Shown: positions 18,493 to 27,513 of the stretch, piece after piece
How the letters are laid out: the number at the start of each line of letters is the position of its first letter
Position numbering within the stretch: the first letter of the stretch is position 1
Origin: Aeromicrobium stalagmiti
GTDB lineage: Bacteria; Actinomycetota; Actinomycetes; Propionibacteriales; Nocardioidaceae
Assembly: GCF_013283745.1 (NCBI RefSeq)
Contig: NZ_JABSTZ010000004.1
Coordinates: 124,001-188,000, forward strand
Direction of reading: 5' to 3'
Length of the DNA stretch: 64,000 bases
Made by a program: the position numbers and the translations under genes
The notes under the pieces: model-generated
The model's input: only the letters and a program-made list of their open reading frames with translations
What the model was told of the DNA's origin: nothing
The model's database searches: none

Positions 18493-18900
18493 ATGGCACA
18501 ACGCACCCTGGTCCTGATCAAGCCCGACGCGGTCCGCCGCGGACTCGTCGGTGAGATCCTGTCCCGCTTCGAGTCCAAGGGACTGACGCTCGTCGCCCTC
18601 GAGCAGCGCACGATCGACGCCGCCCAGGCCGACGCGCACTACGCCGAGCACACCGAGCAGCCGTGGTACCCGCCGCTGCGCGAGTTCGCGATCTCCGGAC
18701 CGCTCGTCGCGCTGGTGCTGGAGGGTGACGAGGCCATCGCTGTCGTCCGGCTCCTCAACGGCGTCACCGACGGCCGGGCCGCTGCGCCCGGCACGATCCG
18801 TGGAGACTTCTCGCTCTCGAACCGCGAGAACCTCGTGCACGCCTCGGACTCCGAGGAGTCCGCCGCCCGCGAGATCGCTCTCTGGTTCCCCCACCTCTAA
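18493..18900 (+). CDS. ndk: Nucleoside diphosphate kinase
   Basis: This 135-residue enzyme transfers the gamma phosphate between nucleoside triphosphates and diphosphates through a phosphohistidine. The active-site motif is NLVHASDS with His116, and the N-terminus TLVLIKPDAVRRGLVGEI is highly conserved. The ATG at 18493 is chosen because TAGGTT (18481-18486) lies 6 bases upstream, so the message is probably leaderless. It is separated from folC-DUF4233 by about 13 kb of accessory genes. Confidence 0.97.
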   Translation: MAQRTLVLIKPDAVRRGLVGEILSRFESKGLTLVALEQRTIDAAQADAHYAEHTEQPWYPPLREFAISGPLVALVLEGDEAIAVVRLLNGVTDGRAAAPGTIRGDFSLSNRENLVHASDSEESAAREIALWFPHL

Positions 18901-18924
18901 CCCCCCACCCGCACCGCACCGCAC

Positions 18925-19004
18925 CGCGAGTGGCGCAGTTCGAAGGTTTTGAGACGGCGAGTCGCGCCGTTCTGCGCCACTCGCGTGCGGGTTTGCGCCA
19001 CTCG
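18925..19004. repeat. Nested palindromic intergenic repeat
   Basis: A 14-base arm CGCGAGTGGCGCAG (18925-18938) has its exact complement at 18972-18985. Inside the loop is a second hairpin, ACGGCG (18954-18959) with CGCCGT (18965-18970). A partial third copy, TGCGCCACTCG, follows at 18994-19004. It sits between convergent genes. It could be a bidirectional terminator or a REP-like interspersed element; nothing in it is coding. Confidence 0.6.
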
Positions 19005-19021
19005 GCGCGCGGGTGGGCCGG

Positions 19022-19648
19022 TCAGGCGTAGCTCGGCATGCGCAGGTGGTGGACGACCTCGTGGAACTGCCCGCGGACGTCCTCGGGCAGCCAGATGACG
19101 TGGTTCGACATCGACGCCATGTCGACGTCGTCGGTCAGCGTCACGACGTCGCTGACCTGACGCGGCTGGTCGCGCACACGGTCCTCGAGCTCGACCAGCG
19201 AGACGCGCATCGTGACCCCGAACGGGTTGGGGTTGACGACGCCGATGCCCCAGAAGTCCTCCGGGTCGGCAGTCGCCTTCTGGTCCAGGTCGATCATGAC
19301 GGTCTTGACGTCCTGCTCGAGCGCGGGATGGTCGACCTCCTCGACGGCGGCCAGCTCGACCCGAACCCCGCGGACGAGGTGGGAGCCCTGGCCGTCGAAC
19401 CGCAGGACGTCGAGCAGCGTGCCGCCCGCGGGCAGCACCGGCCCGCCGACGTGGGAGCCGTTGACCCCCTGCGTCGTGACGTGCGGCAGCTCGCGGCCGT
19501 AGACGTCGTAGGGCGTGAACCGGAGGGTCGGCTGCACCGAGACCTCGGTGTTGTTCTTGATCGTCAGGACCTGGTCGAGCGAGCCGTCGGTCGCCACGGG
19601 GGTGTACTGCACGTTGAACGGTGGGGGCTTGCGCTCGCGTCGCTTCAC
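19022..19648 (-). CDS. Hypothetical protein, beta-rich
   Basis: This 208-residue protein is not recognised. It starts with a basic stretch (MKRRERK) and has no signal peptide or transmembrane helix. The body is rich in short hydrophobic and polar alternations (QVLTIKNNTEVSVQPTLRFTPYDVYG), suggesting beta-strands. The GTG start at 19648 lies 6 bases after TAGGCT (19655-19660 on the minus strand), which supports both the start and real expression. It is divergent from the TIGR03960 gene and convergent with ndk. Confidence 0.75.
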   Translation of the reverse strand: MKRRERKPPPFNVQYTPVATDGSLDQVLTIKNNTEVSVQPTLRFTPYDVYGRELPHVTTQGVNGSHVGGPVLPAGGTLLDVLRFDGQGSHLVRGVRVELAAVEEVDHPALEQDVKTVMIDLDQKATADPEDFWGIGVVNPNPFGVTMRVSLVELEDRVRDQPRQVSDVVTLTDDVDMASMSNHVIWLPEDVRGQFHEVVHHLRMPSYA

Positions 19649-19714
19649 GGATCGAGCCTAGAGCGCCTGCTGTGACGGTCGGCGGACCGCCGTCGCGTTG
19701 TTACCCTTGACGTC

Positions 19715-21646
19715 ATGTCCGTCGAGTCTGTCTTCCCCCGCCTGGAGCCCCTCCTGCCGACGATCAGCAAGCCGATCCAGTACGTCGGTGGCGAGCTGAA
19801 CGCGACGAGCAAGGACTGGGACGCGGCCGAGGTCCGCTGGGCCCTGATGTACCCCGACGCCTACGAGGTCGGCCTGCCCAACCAGGGCGTCCAGATCCTC
19901 TACGAGGTGCTCAACGAGCGCGACTGGATCCTGGCCGAGCGCACCTATGCGGTGTTCGCCGACATGGAGAAGGTCATGCGGGCCCACGACATCCCGCAGT
20001 TCACGGTCGACGCGCACCGCCCGGTCAAGGCCTTCGACCTGCTGGGCATGTCGTTCTCGACCGAGCTCGGCTACACCAACTTCCTGACCGCCCTCGACCT
20101 GGCCGGCATCCCGCTGCACGCGGTCGACCGCGGAGACGACGACCCGATCGTCCTGGCCGGCGGCCACTCGGCGTTCAACCCCGAGCCGATCGCCGACTTC
20201 CTCGACGCTGCGGTGCTCGGCGACGGCGAGGAGATCGTGCTGGCCATCAGCGAGGTCGTGCGCGAGTGGAAGGCCGAGGGCCGTCCCGGAGGCCGCGACG
20301 AGGTGCTGATGCGCCTGGCCGCCTCCGGAGGCGTCTACGTCCCGAAGTTCTACGACGTCACCTACCTGCCCGACGGACGCATCCAGCGCGTGGTGCCCAA
20401 CCGGCCGGGCGTCCCGTGGCGCGTCGCCAAGCACACCCTGATGGACCTCGACGCCTGGCCCTACCCGAAGAATCCGCTGGTCCCGCTCGCCGAGACGGTG
20501 CACGAACGCTTCAGCGTCGAGATCTTTCGCGGCTGCACGCGCGGCTGCCGCTTCTGCCAGGCCGGGATGATCACCCGCCCGGTCCGCGAGCGCTCCATCG
20601 AGGGCATCGGCCAGATGGTGCAGAACGGCCTCGACAAGACCGGCTTCGAGGAGGTCGGACTGCTGTCGCTCAGCAGCGCCGACCACACCGAGATCGGCGA
20701 GGTCGCCAAGCAGCTCGGCGACCGCTACGAGGGCACCAACACGTCGCTGTCGCTGCCGTCGACCCGCGTCGACGCCTTCAACATCACCCTGGCCAACGAG
20801 TTCAGCCGCAACGGACGACGCTCGGGCCTGACGTTCGCCCCCGAGGGCGGCAGCGACCGGATGCGCAAGGTCATCAACAAGATGGTGTCGGAGGACGACC
20901 TCATCGCGACGGTCGCCGCGGCATACTCGCACGGCTGGCGCCAGGTCAAGCTCTACTTCATGTGCGGTCTCCCGACCGAGACCGACGACGACGTCATGCA
21001 GATCGGCGAGCTCGCCAAGCGCGTCATCCAGACCGGCCGCGAGGTCTCGGGTCGCAACGACATCCGCTGCACGGTGTCGATCGGCGGCTTCGTGCCCAAG
21101 CCGCACACCCCGTTCCAGTGGGCCTCCCAGCTCGACCACGAGACGACCGACGCGCGCCTGCAGAAGCTGCGCGACTTCGTCCGGGCCGACCGCCGGTACG
21201 GCAAGGCGATCGGCTTCCGCTACCACGACGGAAAGCCCGGGATCGTCGAGGGACTGCTGTCCCGTGGCGACCGTCGGGTGGGTCGCGTCATCGAGGCGGT
21301 GTGGCGTGACGGCGGCCGTTTCGACGGCTGGAGCGAGCACTTCTCCTACGACCGCTGGGCCCAGCAGGCCGAGGAGGCGCTGGCCGACGAGCCGGTCGAC
21401 CTCGACTGGTACACCGTCCGTGAGCGCGAGTACGCCGAGGTCCTGCCCTGGGACCACCTCGATGCCGGTCTCGACCGTGACTGGCTGTGGGAGGACTGGC
21501 AGGACGCGCTCAACCCCGACGGTGCGCTCGAGGTCGAGGACTGCCGCTGGACGCCGTGCTTCGACTGCGGCGTGTGCCCGCAGATGGACACCGAGATCCA
21601 GATCGGCCCCACGGGTCGCAACCTGATCCCGCTCAGCGTCGTCTGA
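19715..21646 (+). CDS. TIGR03960-family radical SAM protein with B12-binding-like domain
   Basis: This 643-residue protein has an N-terminal cobalamin-binding-like region (LMYPDAYEVGLPNQGVQ, AFDLLGMSFSTELGYTN), then a radical SAM core with CTRGCRFC at residues 274-281. FAPEGGSDRMRKVINK and LYFMCGLPTETDDD are also conserved in this family. The C-terminus carries more cysteines (CRWTPCFDCGVCPQ), possibly another cluster. The family always travels with TIGR03936, here at 23,212; the substrate is unknown, with tRNA modification often suggested because of the rne/rplU neighbourhood. TACCCT (19702-19707) lies 7 bases before the ATG, indicating a leaderless mRNA. Confidence 0.93.
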   Translation: MSVESVFPRLEPLLPTISKPIQYVGGELNATSKDWDAAEVRWALMYPDAYEVGLPNQGVQILYEVLNERDWILAERTYAVFADMEKVMRAHDIPQFTVDAHRPVKAFDLLGMSFSTELGYTNFLTALDLAGIPLHAVDRGDDDPIVLAGGHSAFNPEPIADFLDAAVLGDGEEIVLAISEVVREWKAEGRPGGRDEVLMRLAASGGVYVPKFYDVTYLPDGRIQRVVPNRPGVPWRVAKHTLMDLDAWPYPKNPLVPLAETVHERFSVEIFRGCTRGCRFCQAGMITRPVRERSIEGIGQMVQNGLDKTGFEEVGLLSLSSADHTEIGEVAKQLGDRYEGTNTSLSLPSTRVDAFNITLANEFSRNGRRSGLTFAPEGGSDRMRKVINKMVSEDDLIATVAAAYSHGWRQVKLYFMCGLPTETDDDVMQIGELAKRVIQTGREVSGRNDIRCTVSIGGFVPKPHTPFQWASQLDHETTDARLQKLRDFVRADRRYGKAIGFRYHDGKPGIVEGLLSRGDRRVGRVIEAVWRDGGRFDGWSEHFSYDRWAQQAEEALADEPVDLDWYTVREREYAEVLPWDHLDAGLDRDWLWEDWQDALNPDGALEVEDCRWTPCFDCGVCPQMDTEIQIGPTGRNLIPLSVV

Positions 21647-21651
21647 GGGAC

Positions 21652-21665
21652 CTGAGGTACCTCAG
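21652..21665. repeat. 14-base perfect palindrome after the radical SAM gene
   Basis: CTGAGGTACCTCAG is a perfect palindrome. Further CTGAGG copies lie immediately before (21643) and after (21673), so four related half-sites fall within about 35 bases. It could be a terminator for the radical SAM gene or an operator for the small downstream gene. There is no T-tract. Confidence 0.45.
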
Positions 21666-21711
21666 AGGCTCTCTGAGGCAGCGGTGCGGGCAAAGCTAGG
21701 GTCTTCGTCCG

Positions 21712-21747
21712 ATGTGGCGGTGGCACCTCAGCGACGACCGTAGGTGA
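21712..21747 (+). CDS. Possible leaderless 11-codon leader ORF
   Basis: ATG at 21712 opens MWRWHLSDDRR and stops at 21747, 17 bases before the start of the next small gene. TAGGGT at 21697-21702 lies 9 bases upstream, close to the leaderless arrangement used elsewhere. Two tryptophans in four codons is unusual and recalls attenuator peptides. It may be chance; there is no protein-level support. Confidence 0.25.
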   Translation: MWRWHLSDDRR

Positions 21748-21764
21748 TGTCGAGAGGAGACATC

Positions 21765-21959
21765 ATGTACACCGACTTCACCGCCCAGGTGACCATCCAG
21801 CAGCAGGAGCGCGAGCTCACCGAACGCCTCGAGCGCCGCCGCGCGGCAGCGCAGCGCATGGTCGAGCAGAACGGCGGGGAGCGTCTCGCCGTCATGGCCC
21901 GGCTGGCCCGCCAGGCGCGGGCGCCCCGAACCGCCACGGCACGGCCGGCCGGTTGCTGA
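21765..21959 (+). CDS. Small hypothetical protein, helical and basic
   Basis: This 64-residue protein begins MYTDFTAQVTIQQQ and is dominated by a charged helix (ERELTERLERRRAAAQRM), then an Arg/Ala-rich tail. The ATG at 21765 has a good ribosome site, GAGAGGAG, 6 bases upstream, which supports it as a real gene over the longer in-frame start at 21744. No family is recognised. It ends three bases before the convergent MFS gene. Confidence 0.65.
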   Translation: MYTDFTAQVTIQQQERELTERLERRRAAAQRMVEQNGGERLAVMARLARQARAPRTATARPAGC

Positions 21960-21962
21960 CCG

Positions 21963-23171
21963 TCAGTCGCGCGGCCCGAGCGTGTCCTCGAGCATCACGG
22001 GCCGCGCGACGATCGTCCCGAACACCGCGATGAAGGCCGACACCACGATCAGTGCGACGAGCGGGACGGTCCACGACCCCGTGAGGTCGTGCAGGGCACC
22101 CACGCCGAACGGCCCGATGCCCGCGATGAGATAGCCGATGCCCTGGGTCGTGACCGACAGGGTCGCCGTGCCGGCCGTCGTGCGCGTGCGCCGCGCGATC
22201 ATCGTCAGCGTCCACGTGAACGAGCCGCCGCCGAGGCCGAGCAGCAGCGCCCACATCCACGGTGTCGTCGCCGGTGCCACCAGCAGGCCGAGCCAGCCGG
22301 CGATGGTGACCGCCGAGAAGGCCCACGGCAGGTAGGGCCGGTCGCCGACGCGGGCGATGAGCCAGGGAAGGCCCAGCGTCAGCGGGATGCCGACGCCGCT
22401 CAGCAGCCCCAGCAGCGCGCCGGCGTACGCGCTCGACACCCCGGCGTCGCCGAGGATCTCGGCGAACCACCCGAACTGGGCGTAGGCCCCGGCGGACTGC
22501 GCCGCGAAGACCAGCAGCATCGCCCAGGCGACGGGCGAGCGAGAGACCGCACGCATCGACAGACGCTCGGAGTCGACGGGCCCCTCGTGCACGTCGCGCC
22601 GCAGCATCACGAGCCACGGCACGAGGGCGACGGCGGCGAGGGCCGCCCACAGGCCGATGCCGGCCCGCCAGCCGCCGAACGCGTCGGACAAAGGGACGGT
22701 CGTGATCGAGGCCGTCGACGCGCCGGCCATCAGCGACGCACCGTAGAGCGAGCTCATCAGCGGGATCTTGTCGGGGAAGTGGGCCTTGACCAGCGGCGGG
22801 AGGATGACGTTGCCGACCGCAGCCCCGGCCAGCGCGACGACGCTGCACAGCAGGAACAGGCCACCGTCGTCGACGACCGACCGCAGGGCCAGACCGACCG
22901 CGATCAGCACGAGGACGAGCGCGGCAGCGCGGTGCAGGCCGATCCGGCGCACCGAACCGGCCGATCCGACGCCGAAGACGGCGAAGCAGATGACCGGGAG
23001 GGTCGTGAGCACACCGCCGACCGTCGTGGTCATGCCGAGGTCGTCGCGCACGGACTCCAGCACCACGCCGATGCTGCCGACCGCGACCCGCAGGTTGAGC
23101 GCGAGCAGGACGATCGCCGCGCCGACGAGCCACCTGCCGCCGGTGGTCGGGGCAGGGGAGGTCGACGTCAC
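21963..23171 (-). CDS. MFS transporter, CynX/NimT-type
   Basis: This 402-residue protein has about 12 transmembrane helices. LALNLRVAVGSIGVVLESVRDDLG at the N-terminus and the central WAMLLVFAAQSAGAYAQFGWFAEIL resemble the cyanate/nitroimidazole (CynX/NimT) MFS branch. GTG at 23171 is chosen: a GACAAT box (23178-23183, minus strand) lies 6 bases upstream, so it is probably leaderless. It is divergent from the TIGR03936 gene over a 40-base gap. The substrate is unknown, possibly a small organic anion. Confidence 0.88.
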   Translation of the reverse strand: MTSTSPAPTTGGRWLVGAAIVLLALNLRVAVGSIGVVLESVRDDLGMTTTVGGVLTTLPVICFAVFGVGSAGSVRRIGLHRAAALVLVLIAVGLALRSVVDDGGLFLLCSVVALAGAAVGNVILPPLVKAHFPDKIPLMSSLYGASLMAGASTASITTVPLSDAFGGWRAGIGLWAALAAVALVPWLVMLRRDVHEGPVDSERLSMRAVSRSPVAWAMLLVFAAQSAGAYAQFGWFAEILGDAGVSSAYAGALLGLLSGVGIPLTLGLPWLIARVGDRPYLPWAFSAVTIAGWLGLLVAPATTPWMWALLLGLGGGSFTWTLTMIARRTRTTAGTATLSVTTQGIGYLIAGIGPFGVGALHDLTGSWTVPLVALIVVSAFIAVFGTIVARPVMLEDTLGPRD

Positions 23172-23211
23172 CGGTCCATTGTCCCGTGCCCGGCGCGGGT
23201 AACCTCGACGG

Positions 23212-23976
23212 GTGACGACCCTCGAGGGAACCCCCAATCCCGAAGCACCGAACCCGCAGCTGCCGATCGTCCAGAAGCTGCGGATCCGCTACGCCAAGCG
23301 CGGCCGGCTGCGGTTCACGAGCCACCGCGACTTCGCCCGGGCGTTCGAGCGGGCGGTGCGGCGCGCGGGCATCCCCATCGGCTTCTCGTCAGGCTTCACG
23401 CCCCACCCCAAGATCTCGTACGCTAACGCGTCGCCGACCGGCGCGGCCAGCGAGGCGGAGTACCTCGAGATCGGGATGACGCGCCCCTGCGACGCCGACC
23501 AGGTGCGCGAGGCGCTCGACTCCGCCCTGCCCGACGGGCTCGACATCGTGGACGTCGTCGTGGCTCGGCCGGGTGCCCTGGCCGACCGGCTGGAGGGCAG
23601 CTCGTGGGAGATCGCGCTGCCGGGCGTCACGGGTGATCACGCCCGGTCGGCGGTCGAGGGGTTCCTCGCAGCCGACGAGGTGCTGGTCGAGCGGATGATG
23701 AAGCGGGGGCTCCGTACGCTCGACTGCCGGGCCGCGGTGCTGAGCCTCTCCGCGCGTTCTGCCGAGACCTCGACCGGGCCGTGTGCGATACTGGCGGTGG
23801 TCGTGCGACACGACACACCGTCGATACGACCAGACGACGTTCTTGCCGGACTCCGTTCCAGCGGGGGCCTCGAGCTCGAGCAGACGCCCATCGCGACTCG
23901 CTTGGCCCAAGGTCCTCTGGACACGGACAATGGCACGGTAGGCGATCCACTTGCCTTCGACCGCGACGCATCCTGA
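23212..23976 (+). CDS. TIGR03936-family radical SAM-linked protein (DUF2344)
   Basis: This 254-residue protein has KLRIRYAKRGRLRFTSHRDFARAFERAVRRAGIP and FSSGFTPHPKISYANASPTG, hallmark segments of DUF2344. The family is a partner of TIGR03960 radical SAM enzymes and is sometimes fused to them. Here the two are separated by a small gene and an MFS gene, yet both read toward rne. The GTG at 23212 lies 6 bases after TAACCT (23200-23205). The biochemical role is not established. Confidence 0.93.
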   Translation: MTTLEGTPNPEAPNPQLPIVQKLRIRYAKRGRLRFTSHRDFARAFERAVRRAGIPIGFSSGFTPHPKISYANASPTGAASEAEYLEIGMTRPCDADQVREALDSALPDGLDIVDVVVARPGALADRLEGSSWEIALPGVTGDHARSAVEGFLAADEVLVERMMKRGLRTLDCRAAVLSLSARSAETSTGPCAILAVVVRHDTPSIRPDDVLAGLRSSGGLELEQTPIATRLAQGPLDTDNGTVGDPLAFDRDAS

Positions 23977-24143
23977 TCGGGTGCCGACCGCGGCGGCAGG
24001 TGGGGAAGTCGATGTGACAGACCGTAGTTCGCCGTCACTCCCCGGCGCGTGGCGCAGGGGTTGACCGAAGCTTCAGGTCCGCAGTGCCGGACCGCATACG
24101 TGCCCCGGGCCGATCCAGATCGGTGCAGGGCGAAGGAGAGCGC

Positions 24144-26735
24144 ATGCTCGACGACAACGACACCCCCACCGAGCCGACCACCGAGGCACCGACCACGCGG
24201 CGACGCGCTGCAGGTCGTCCTGCGGGCCCGCCGGCCGCGGTGAGCTTCTCCGCACCGGTCGCGCCGCCGGCCAAGAAGGTCGCGAAGCCCGAGCCGAAGG
24301 CCGAGGCCGACACCGAGCCCGACGTCGCCGAGGCCCCCGCCACGAAGGCGCCGGCCAAGAAGGCTGCCGCCAGGCGCACCGCCAAGAAGGCCGCAGCACC
24401 TGCGGCCGAGGTTGCCGCAGCCGACGACGAGTCGACCGACGAGACCGCTGTGGACGAGGCCGACGACGAGTCGACCGACGCGGCGCCTGCGCCCGTGCCG
24501 GCCGTCGTCGCGATGTTCCAGGCGCCTGAGCCGGGTCTCGCGCCGGCCCGCCCGCAGCAGGCCGAGCCCGAGAGCTCCGACGAGTCCGACGACGACACCG
24601 ACGACGACGATCCCGACGCGCCGCGTCGGCGTCGTCGCAGCCGTGGTGGACGACGCCGCCGCAAGGGCGAGTCCGACGGCGACGAGTCGTCCGACAGCAG
24701 CGGAGACGACGACACCGAGGACGACGGCAACGGCGGCACCCGTCGTCGCCGCCGCCGAGCCCGTGCCGGTGAGGGCGCCGACGTGCAGCCCGACGACCCG
24801 GAGAACACCGTCGTGCGGGTCCGCAGCGGCCGCAGCGCCGAGGACGAGATCACCGGCGTCGCCGGCTCGACCCGTCTGGAGGCCAAGAAGCAGCGGCGCC
24901 GCGAGGGCCGCGAGGCCGGACGTCGCCGCGCGCCGATCGTCTCGGAGGCGGAGTTCCTGGCCCGCCGCGAGTCGGTCAACCGCGAGATGGTCGTGCGCCA
25001 GCGCGACGACTACACGCAGATCGCGGTCATCGAGGACAAGGTCCTCGTCGAGCACTACGTCGCGCGCGAGTCGCAGACGTCGATCATCGGCAACGTCTAC
25101 CTCGGCAAGGTCCAGAACGTCCTGCCGAGCATGGAGGCCGCCTTCGTCGACATCGGCGCCGGCCGCAACGCCGTGCTCTACGCCGGCGAGGTCGACTGGA
25201 CGACGCTCGGCAACGGCAAGGCCCGCAAGATCGAGGACGCGCTCTCCCCGGGTCAGACGATCCTGGTGCAGGTCTCCAAGGACCCGATCGGCCAGAAGGG
25301 TGCCCGGCTCACGAGCCAGATCAGCCTGCCCGGCCGGTTCCTCGTGCTGGTGCCCGGCGGTCAGACGTCCGGCATCTCCCGCAAGCTGCCCGAGAACGAG
25401 CGCGCGCGGCTCAAGACCCTCCTCAAGGAGGTCCTGCCCGACAACACCGGCGTCATCGTGCGCACGGCGGCCGAGGGCGCGACCGAGGAGCAGCTGACCC
25501 GCGACGTCACCGCGCTGTCGGCGCGCTGGGAGGTCATCGAGGGCAAGGTCAAGGCCGGCAAGGCTCCCGAGCTGCTCTACTCCGAGCCCGACCTGATGAT
25601 CAAGGTCGTCCGCGACCTGTTCAACGAGGACTTCCACGCGCTCGTCGTCGAGGGCGACGACGCCTGGGACATGATCAAGGGCTACATCGACCACGTCGCT
25701 CCCGACCTCGCCGAGCGCGTCCAGCGCTGGGAGGACGCCGAGACCGACGCGTTCACGTCCTACCGCCTCGACGAGCAGATCCACAAGGCGCTCGACCGCA
25801 AGGTCTTCCTGCCGTCGGGCGGCTCGCTCGTGATCGACCGCACCGAGGCCATGACGGTCGTCGACGTCAACACTGGCAAGTACACCGGCTCGGGCGGCAA
25901 CCTCGAGGAGACCGTCACCAAGAACAACCTCGAGGCGGCCGAGGAGGTCGTGCGCCAGCTGCGGCTGCGCGACATCGGCGGCATCATCGTCGTCGACTTC
26001 ATCGACATGGTGCTCGAGAGCAACCGCGACCTCGTGCTGCGGCGTCTCGTCGAGTGCCTGGGCCGTGACCGTACGCGCCACCAGGTCGCCGAGGTGACGT
26101 CGCTCGGCCTGGTGCAGATGACGCGCAAGCGCATCGGCACCGGTCTGCTGGAGTCGTTCAGCCACGAGTGCGACCACTGTCACGGTCGCGGCGTCATGAT
26201 CCAGGACGCCCCGGTCGAGCCCAAGAAGGACGAGCAGCGTCGCGGCGGCCGAGGTGGTCGCGGCGGCGGTGGGGGCGGTCGTGGTGGCAACCAGAACAAC
26301 GGTGGCAACCAGAGCAACGGCGGCAACCAGAGCAACGGTGGCAACCAGAACAACGGTGGCAGGGGCGGAGGCCGTCGCGACGAGGCCAAGGCACCGGTGC
26401 CCCAGGCCGATGGTCCTGTCGCCGAAGCGCCGTCCACCGATGCTCCGGTCACAGACGTGGCCACGCCGAGCACCCCGGTGGTCGACGGCCCGCCGCCGCC
26501 TCCGCCGCCGGCACCGCCGGTGGCGCAGGCACCCGTGACCGACGCCGGCGTCGCGGCCCCGACGGATGCTCCGGCACCTGTCGAGACCGCTGCTCCGGCC
26601 AAGAGGTCGAGCCGCAAGCGCGGCTCGGCATCCAAGCCTGCCGGGCCTCCGGCAGCGCCCGAGTCGCCTTCCGCAACCGGCGGGAACGACGGCGGAGAGG
26701 GCCCCGTTTTGACCAGCGAGGGTCAGGCTCCGTAA
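24144..26735 (+). CDS. rne: Ribonuclease E/G family endoribonuclease
   Basis: This 863-residue protein has a long Asp/Glu/Ala/Arg-rich disordered N-terminal extension (residues 1 to about 270), as in actinobacterial RNase E. The catalytic region has an S1-like segment ([22 protein letters not shown]), the metal-binding TVVDVNTGK near residue 572 and the zinc-link CDHC near 675. The C-terminal tail holds four GGNQNN-type units from an 18-base tandem repeat, then Pro/Ala-rich sequence. It starts rRNA processing and mRNA decay. AAGGAG precedes the ATG. A leader of about 167 bases has no other gene and could mediate autoregulation. Confidence 0.95.
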   Translation: MLDDNDTPTEPTTEAPTTRRRAAGRPAGPPAAVSFSAPVAPPAKKVAKPEPKAEADTEPDVAEAPATKAPAKKAAARRTAKKAAAPAAEVAAADDESTDETAVDEADDESTDAAPAPVPAVVAMFQAPEPGLAPARPQQAEPESSDESDDDTDDDDPDAPRRRRRSRGGRRRRKGESDGDESSDSSGDDDTEDDGNGGTRRRRRRARAGEGADVQPDDPENTVVRVRSGRSAEDEITGVAGSTRLEAKKQRRREGREAGRRRAPIVSEAEFLARRESVNREMVVRQRDDYTQIAVIEDKVLVEHYVARESQTSIIGNVYLGKVQNVLPSMEAAFVDIGAGRNAVLYAGEVDWTTLGNGKARKIEDALSPGQTILVQVSKDPIGQKGARLTSQISLPGRFLVLVPGGQTSGISRKLPENERARLKTLLKEVLPDNTGVIVRTAAEGATEEQLTRDVTALSARWEVIEGKVKAGKAPELLYSEPDLMIKVVRDLFNEDFHALVVEGDDAWDMIKGYIDHVAPDLAERVQRWEDAETDAFTSYRLDEQIHKALDRKVFLPSGGSLVIDRTEAMTVVDVNTGKYTGSGGNLEETVTKNNLEAAEEVVRQLRLRDIGGIIVVDFIDMVLESNRDLVLRRLVECLGRDRTRHQVAEVTSLGLVQMTRKRIGTGLLESFSHECDHCHGRGVMIQDAPVEPKKDEQRRGGRGGRGGGGGGRGGNQNNGGNQSNGGNQSNGGNQNNGGRGGGRRDEAKAPVPQADGPVAEAPSTDAPVTDVATPSTPVVDGPPPPPPPAPPVAQAPVTDAGVAAPTDAPAPVETAAPAKRSSRKRGSASKPAGPPAAPESPSATGGNDGGEGPVLTSEGQAP
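26283..26354 (+). repeat. Four tandem 18-base units in rne
   Basis: The unit GGYGGCAACCAGARCAAC repeats four times without interruption, encoding GGNQ(N/S)N units in the disordered tail of RNase E. The copies are nearly identical, so copy number can be expected to vary between strains. Confidence 0.85.
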
Positions 26736-26826
26736 ACTAGTCCTTCGGTGCGCTCTGCGCGCCGTTCTCGCGTGTCTCCCGCATCCGTTCGGGACACGCC
26801 CCAGAGCTGAAATGAGTGAGGATTCC

Positions 26827-27135
26827 GTGGTGTACGCAATCGTGCGCAGTGGTGGCAACCAGCAGAAGGTTGCTGTCGGCGACGTCATCCAGATCGACAA
26901 GGTCGTGCAGGCCGAGGGCGAGACCCTCTCGCTTCCCGCCGTGCTCTTCGTCGATGGCGACAAGGTGACGGCTGACGCCGACTCACTGGCCAAGATCACC
27001 GTGACGGCTGAGGTCGTCGGCGATGCCAAGGGCCCCAAGATCGTCATCCAGAAGTACAAGAACAAGACCGGCTACAAGAAGCGTCAGGGTCACCGTCAGA
27101 AGTACACCCAGGTGAAGATCACCGGGATCAAGTAG
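26827..27135 (+). CDS. rplU: Ribosomal protein L21
   Basis: This large-subunit protein of about 102 residues contains [19 protein letters not shown] at the N-terminus and [19 protein letters not shown] at the C-terminus, the L21 signature that contacts 23S rRNA. The start is GTG at 26827 or 26830; GAGG at 26818-26821 serves either, and an ATG at 26812 would give an atypical extension. A TAAACT box at 26733-26738 overlaps the rne stop, so the rplU message may have an approximately 80-base leader. Confidence 0.95.
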   Translation: MVYAIVRSGGNQQKVAVGDVIQIDKVVQAEGETLSLPAVLFVDGDKVTADADSLAKITVTAEVVGDAKGPKIVIQKYKNKTGYKKRQGHRQKYTQVKITGIK

Positions 27136-27147
27136 AGGACTGGACAG

Positions 27148-27411
27148 ATGGCACACAAAAAGGGCGCAGCGTCCACCAAGAACGGCCGCGACTCCAATGC
27201 TCAGCGCCTCGGCGTGAAGCGTTTCGGCGGCCAGCTCGTCAACGCCGGCGAGATCATCGTCCGCCAGCGTGGAACGCACTTCCACCCCGGCACCAACGTC
27301 GGCCGTGGCGGCGACGACACTCTCTTCGCGCTGTCGGCGGGCTCGGTCGAGTTCGGCCGTCGTCGTGGACGCAAGGTCGTCAACATCGTCCCGGGCGTTG
27401 CGGCCGAGTAG
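27148..27411 (+). CDS. rpmA: Ribosomal protein L27
   Basis: This 87-residue protein begins [22 protein letters not shown] and has [22 protein letters not shown], the standard L27 sequence near the peptidyl transferase centre. There is no N-terminal cleavable extension of the Firmicute type. It follows rplU after 12 bases, in the conserved rplU-rpmA-obg order. Confidence 0.97.
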   Translation: MAHKKGAASTKNGRDSNAQRLGVKRFGGQLVNAGEIIVRQRGTHFHPGTNVGRGGDDTLFALSAGSVEFGRRRGRKVVNIVPGVAAE

Positions 27412-27429
27412 TACCGCGAACACTCTCTT

Positions 27430-27466
27430 CGAAGGGGCCGTCCGCCGCTGCGGGCTGGCCCCTTCG
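27430..27466 (+). terminator. Stem-loop between rpmA and obg
   Basis: CGAAGGGGCC (27430-27439) pairs perfectly with GGCCCCTTCG (27457-27466), a 10-base GC-rich stem with a 17-base loop and a short T-rich tail. It probably terminates or attenuates transcription after the ribosomal protein genes, allowing lower expression of obg. Confidence 0.7.
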
Positions 27467-27513
27467 TTCCATTTGGTGCCCCCTTCGTGGGGCCAGCACG
27501 AAAGGAGCGGCCT

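Noticed and set aside
19658-21457. Long antisense frame across the TIGR03960 gene
   Set aside because: High GC creates long antisense frames. The plus-strand protein has clear family motifs and the antisense one has none.
23637-27065. Antisense frame of over 1,100 codons across TIGR03936, rne and rplU
   Set aside because: It covers several well-identified plus-strand genes and is composed of low-complexity Leu/Arg/Ala sequence, so it is a codon-bias artefact.
27430-27466. rpmA-obg hairpin as a riboswitch
   Set aside because: It is a single plain stem-loop with a GC-rich stem and no conserved aptamer features; a terminator/attenuator is simpler.
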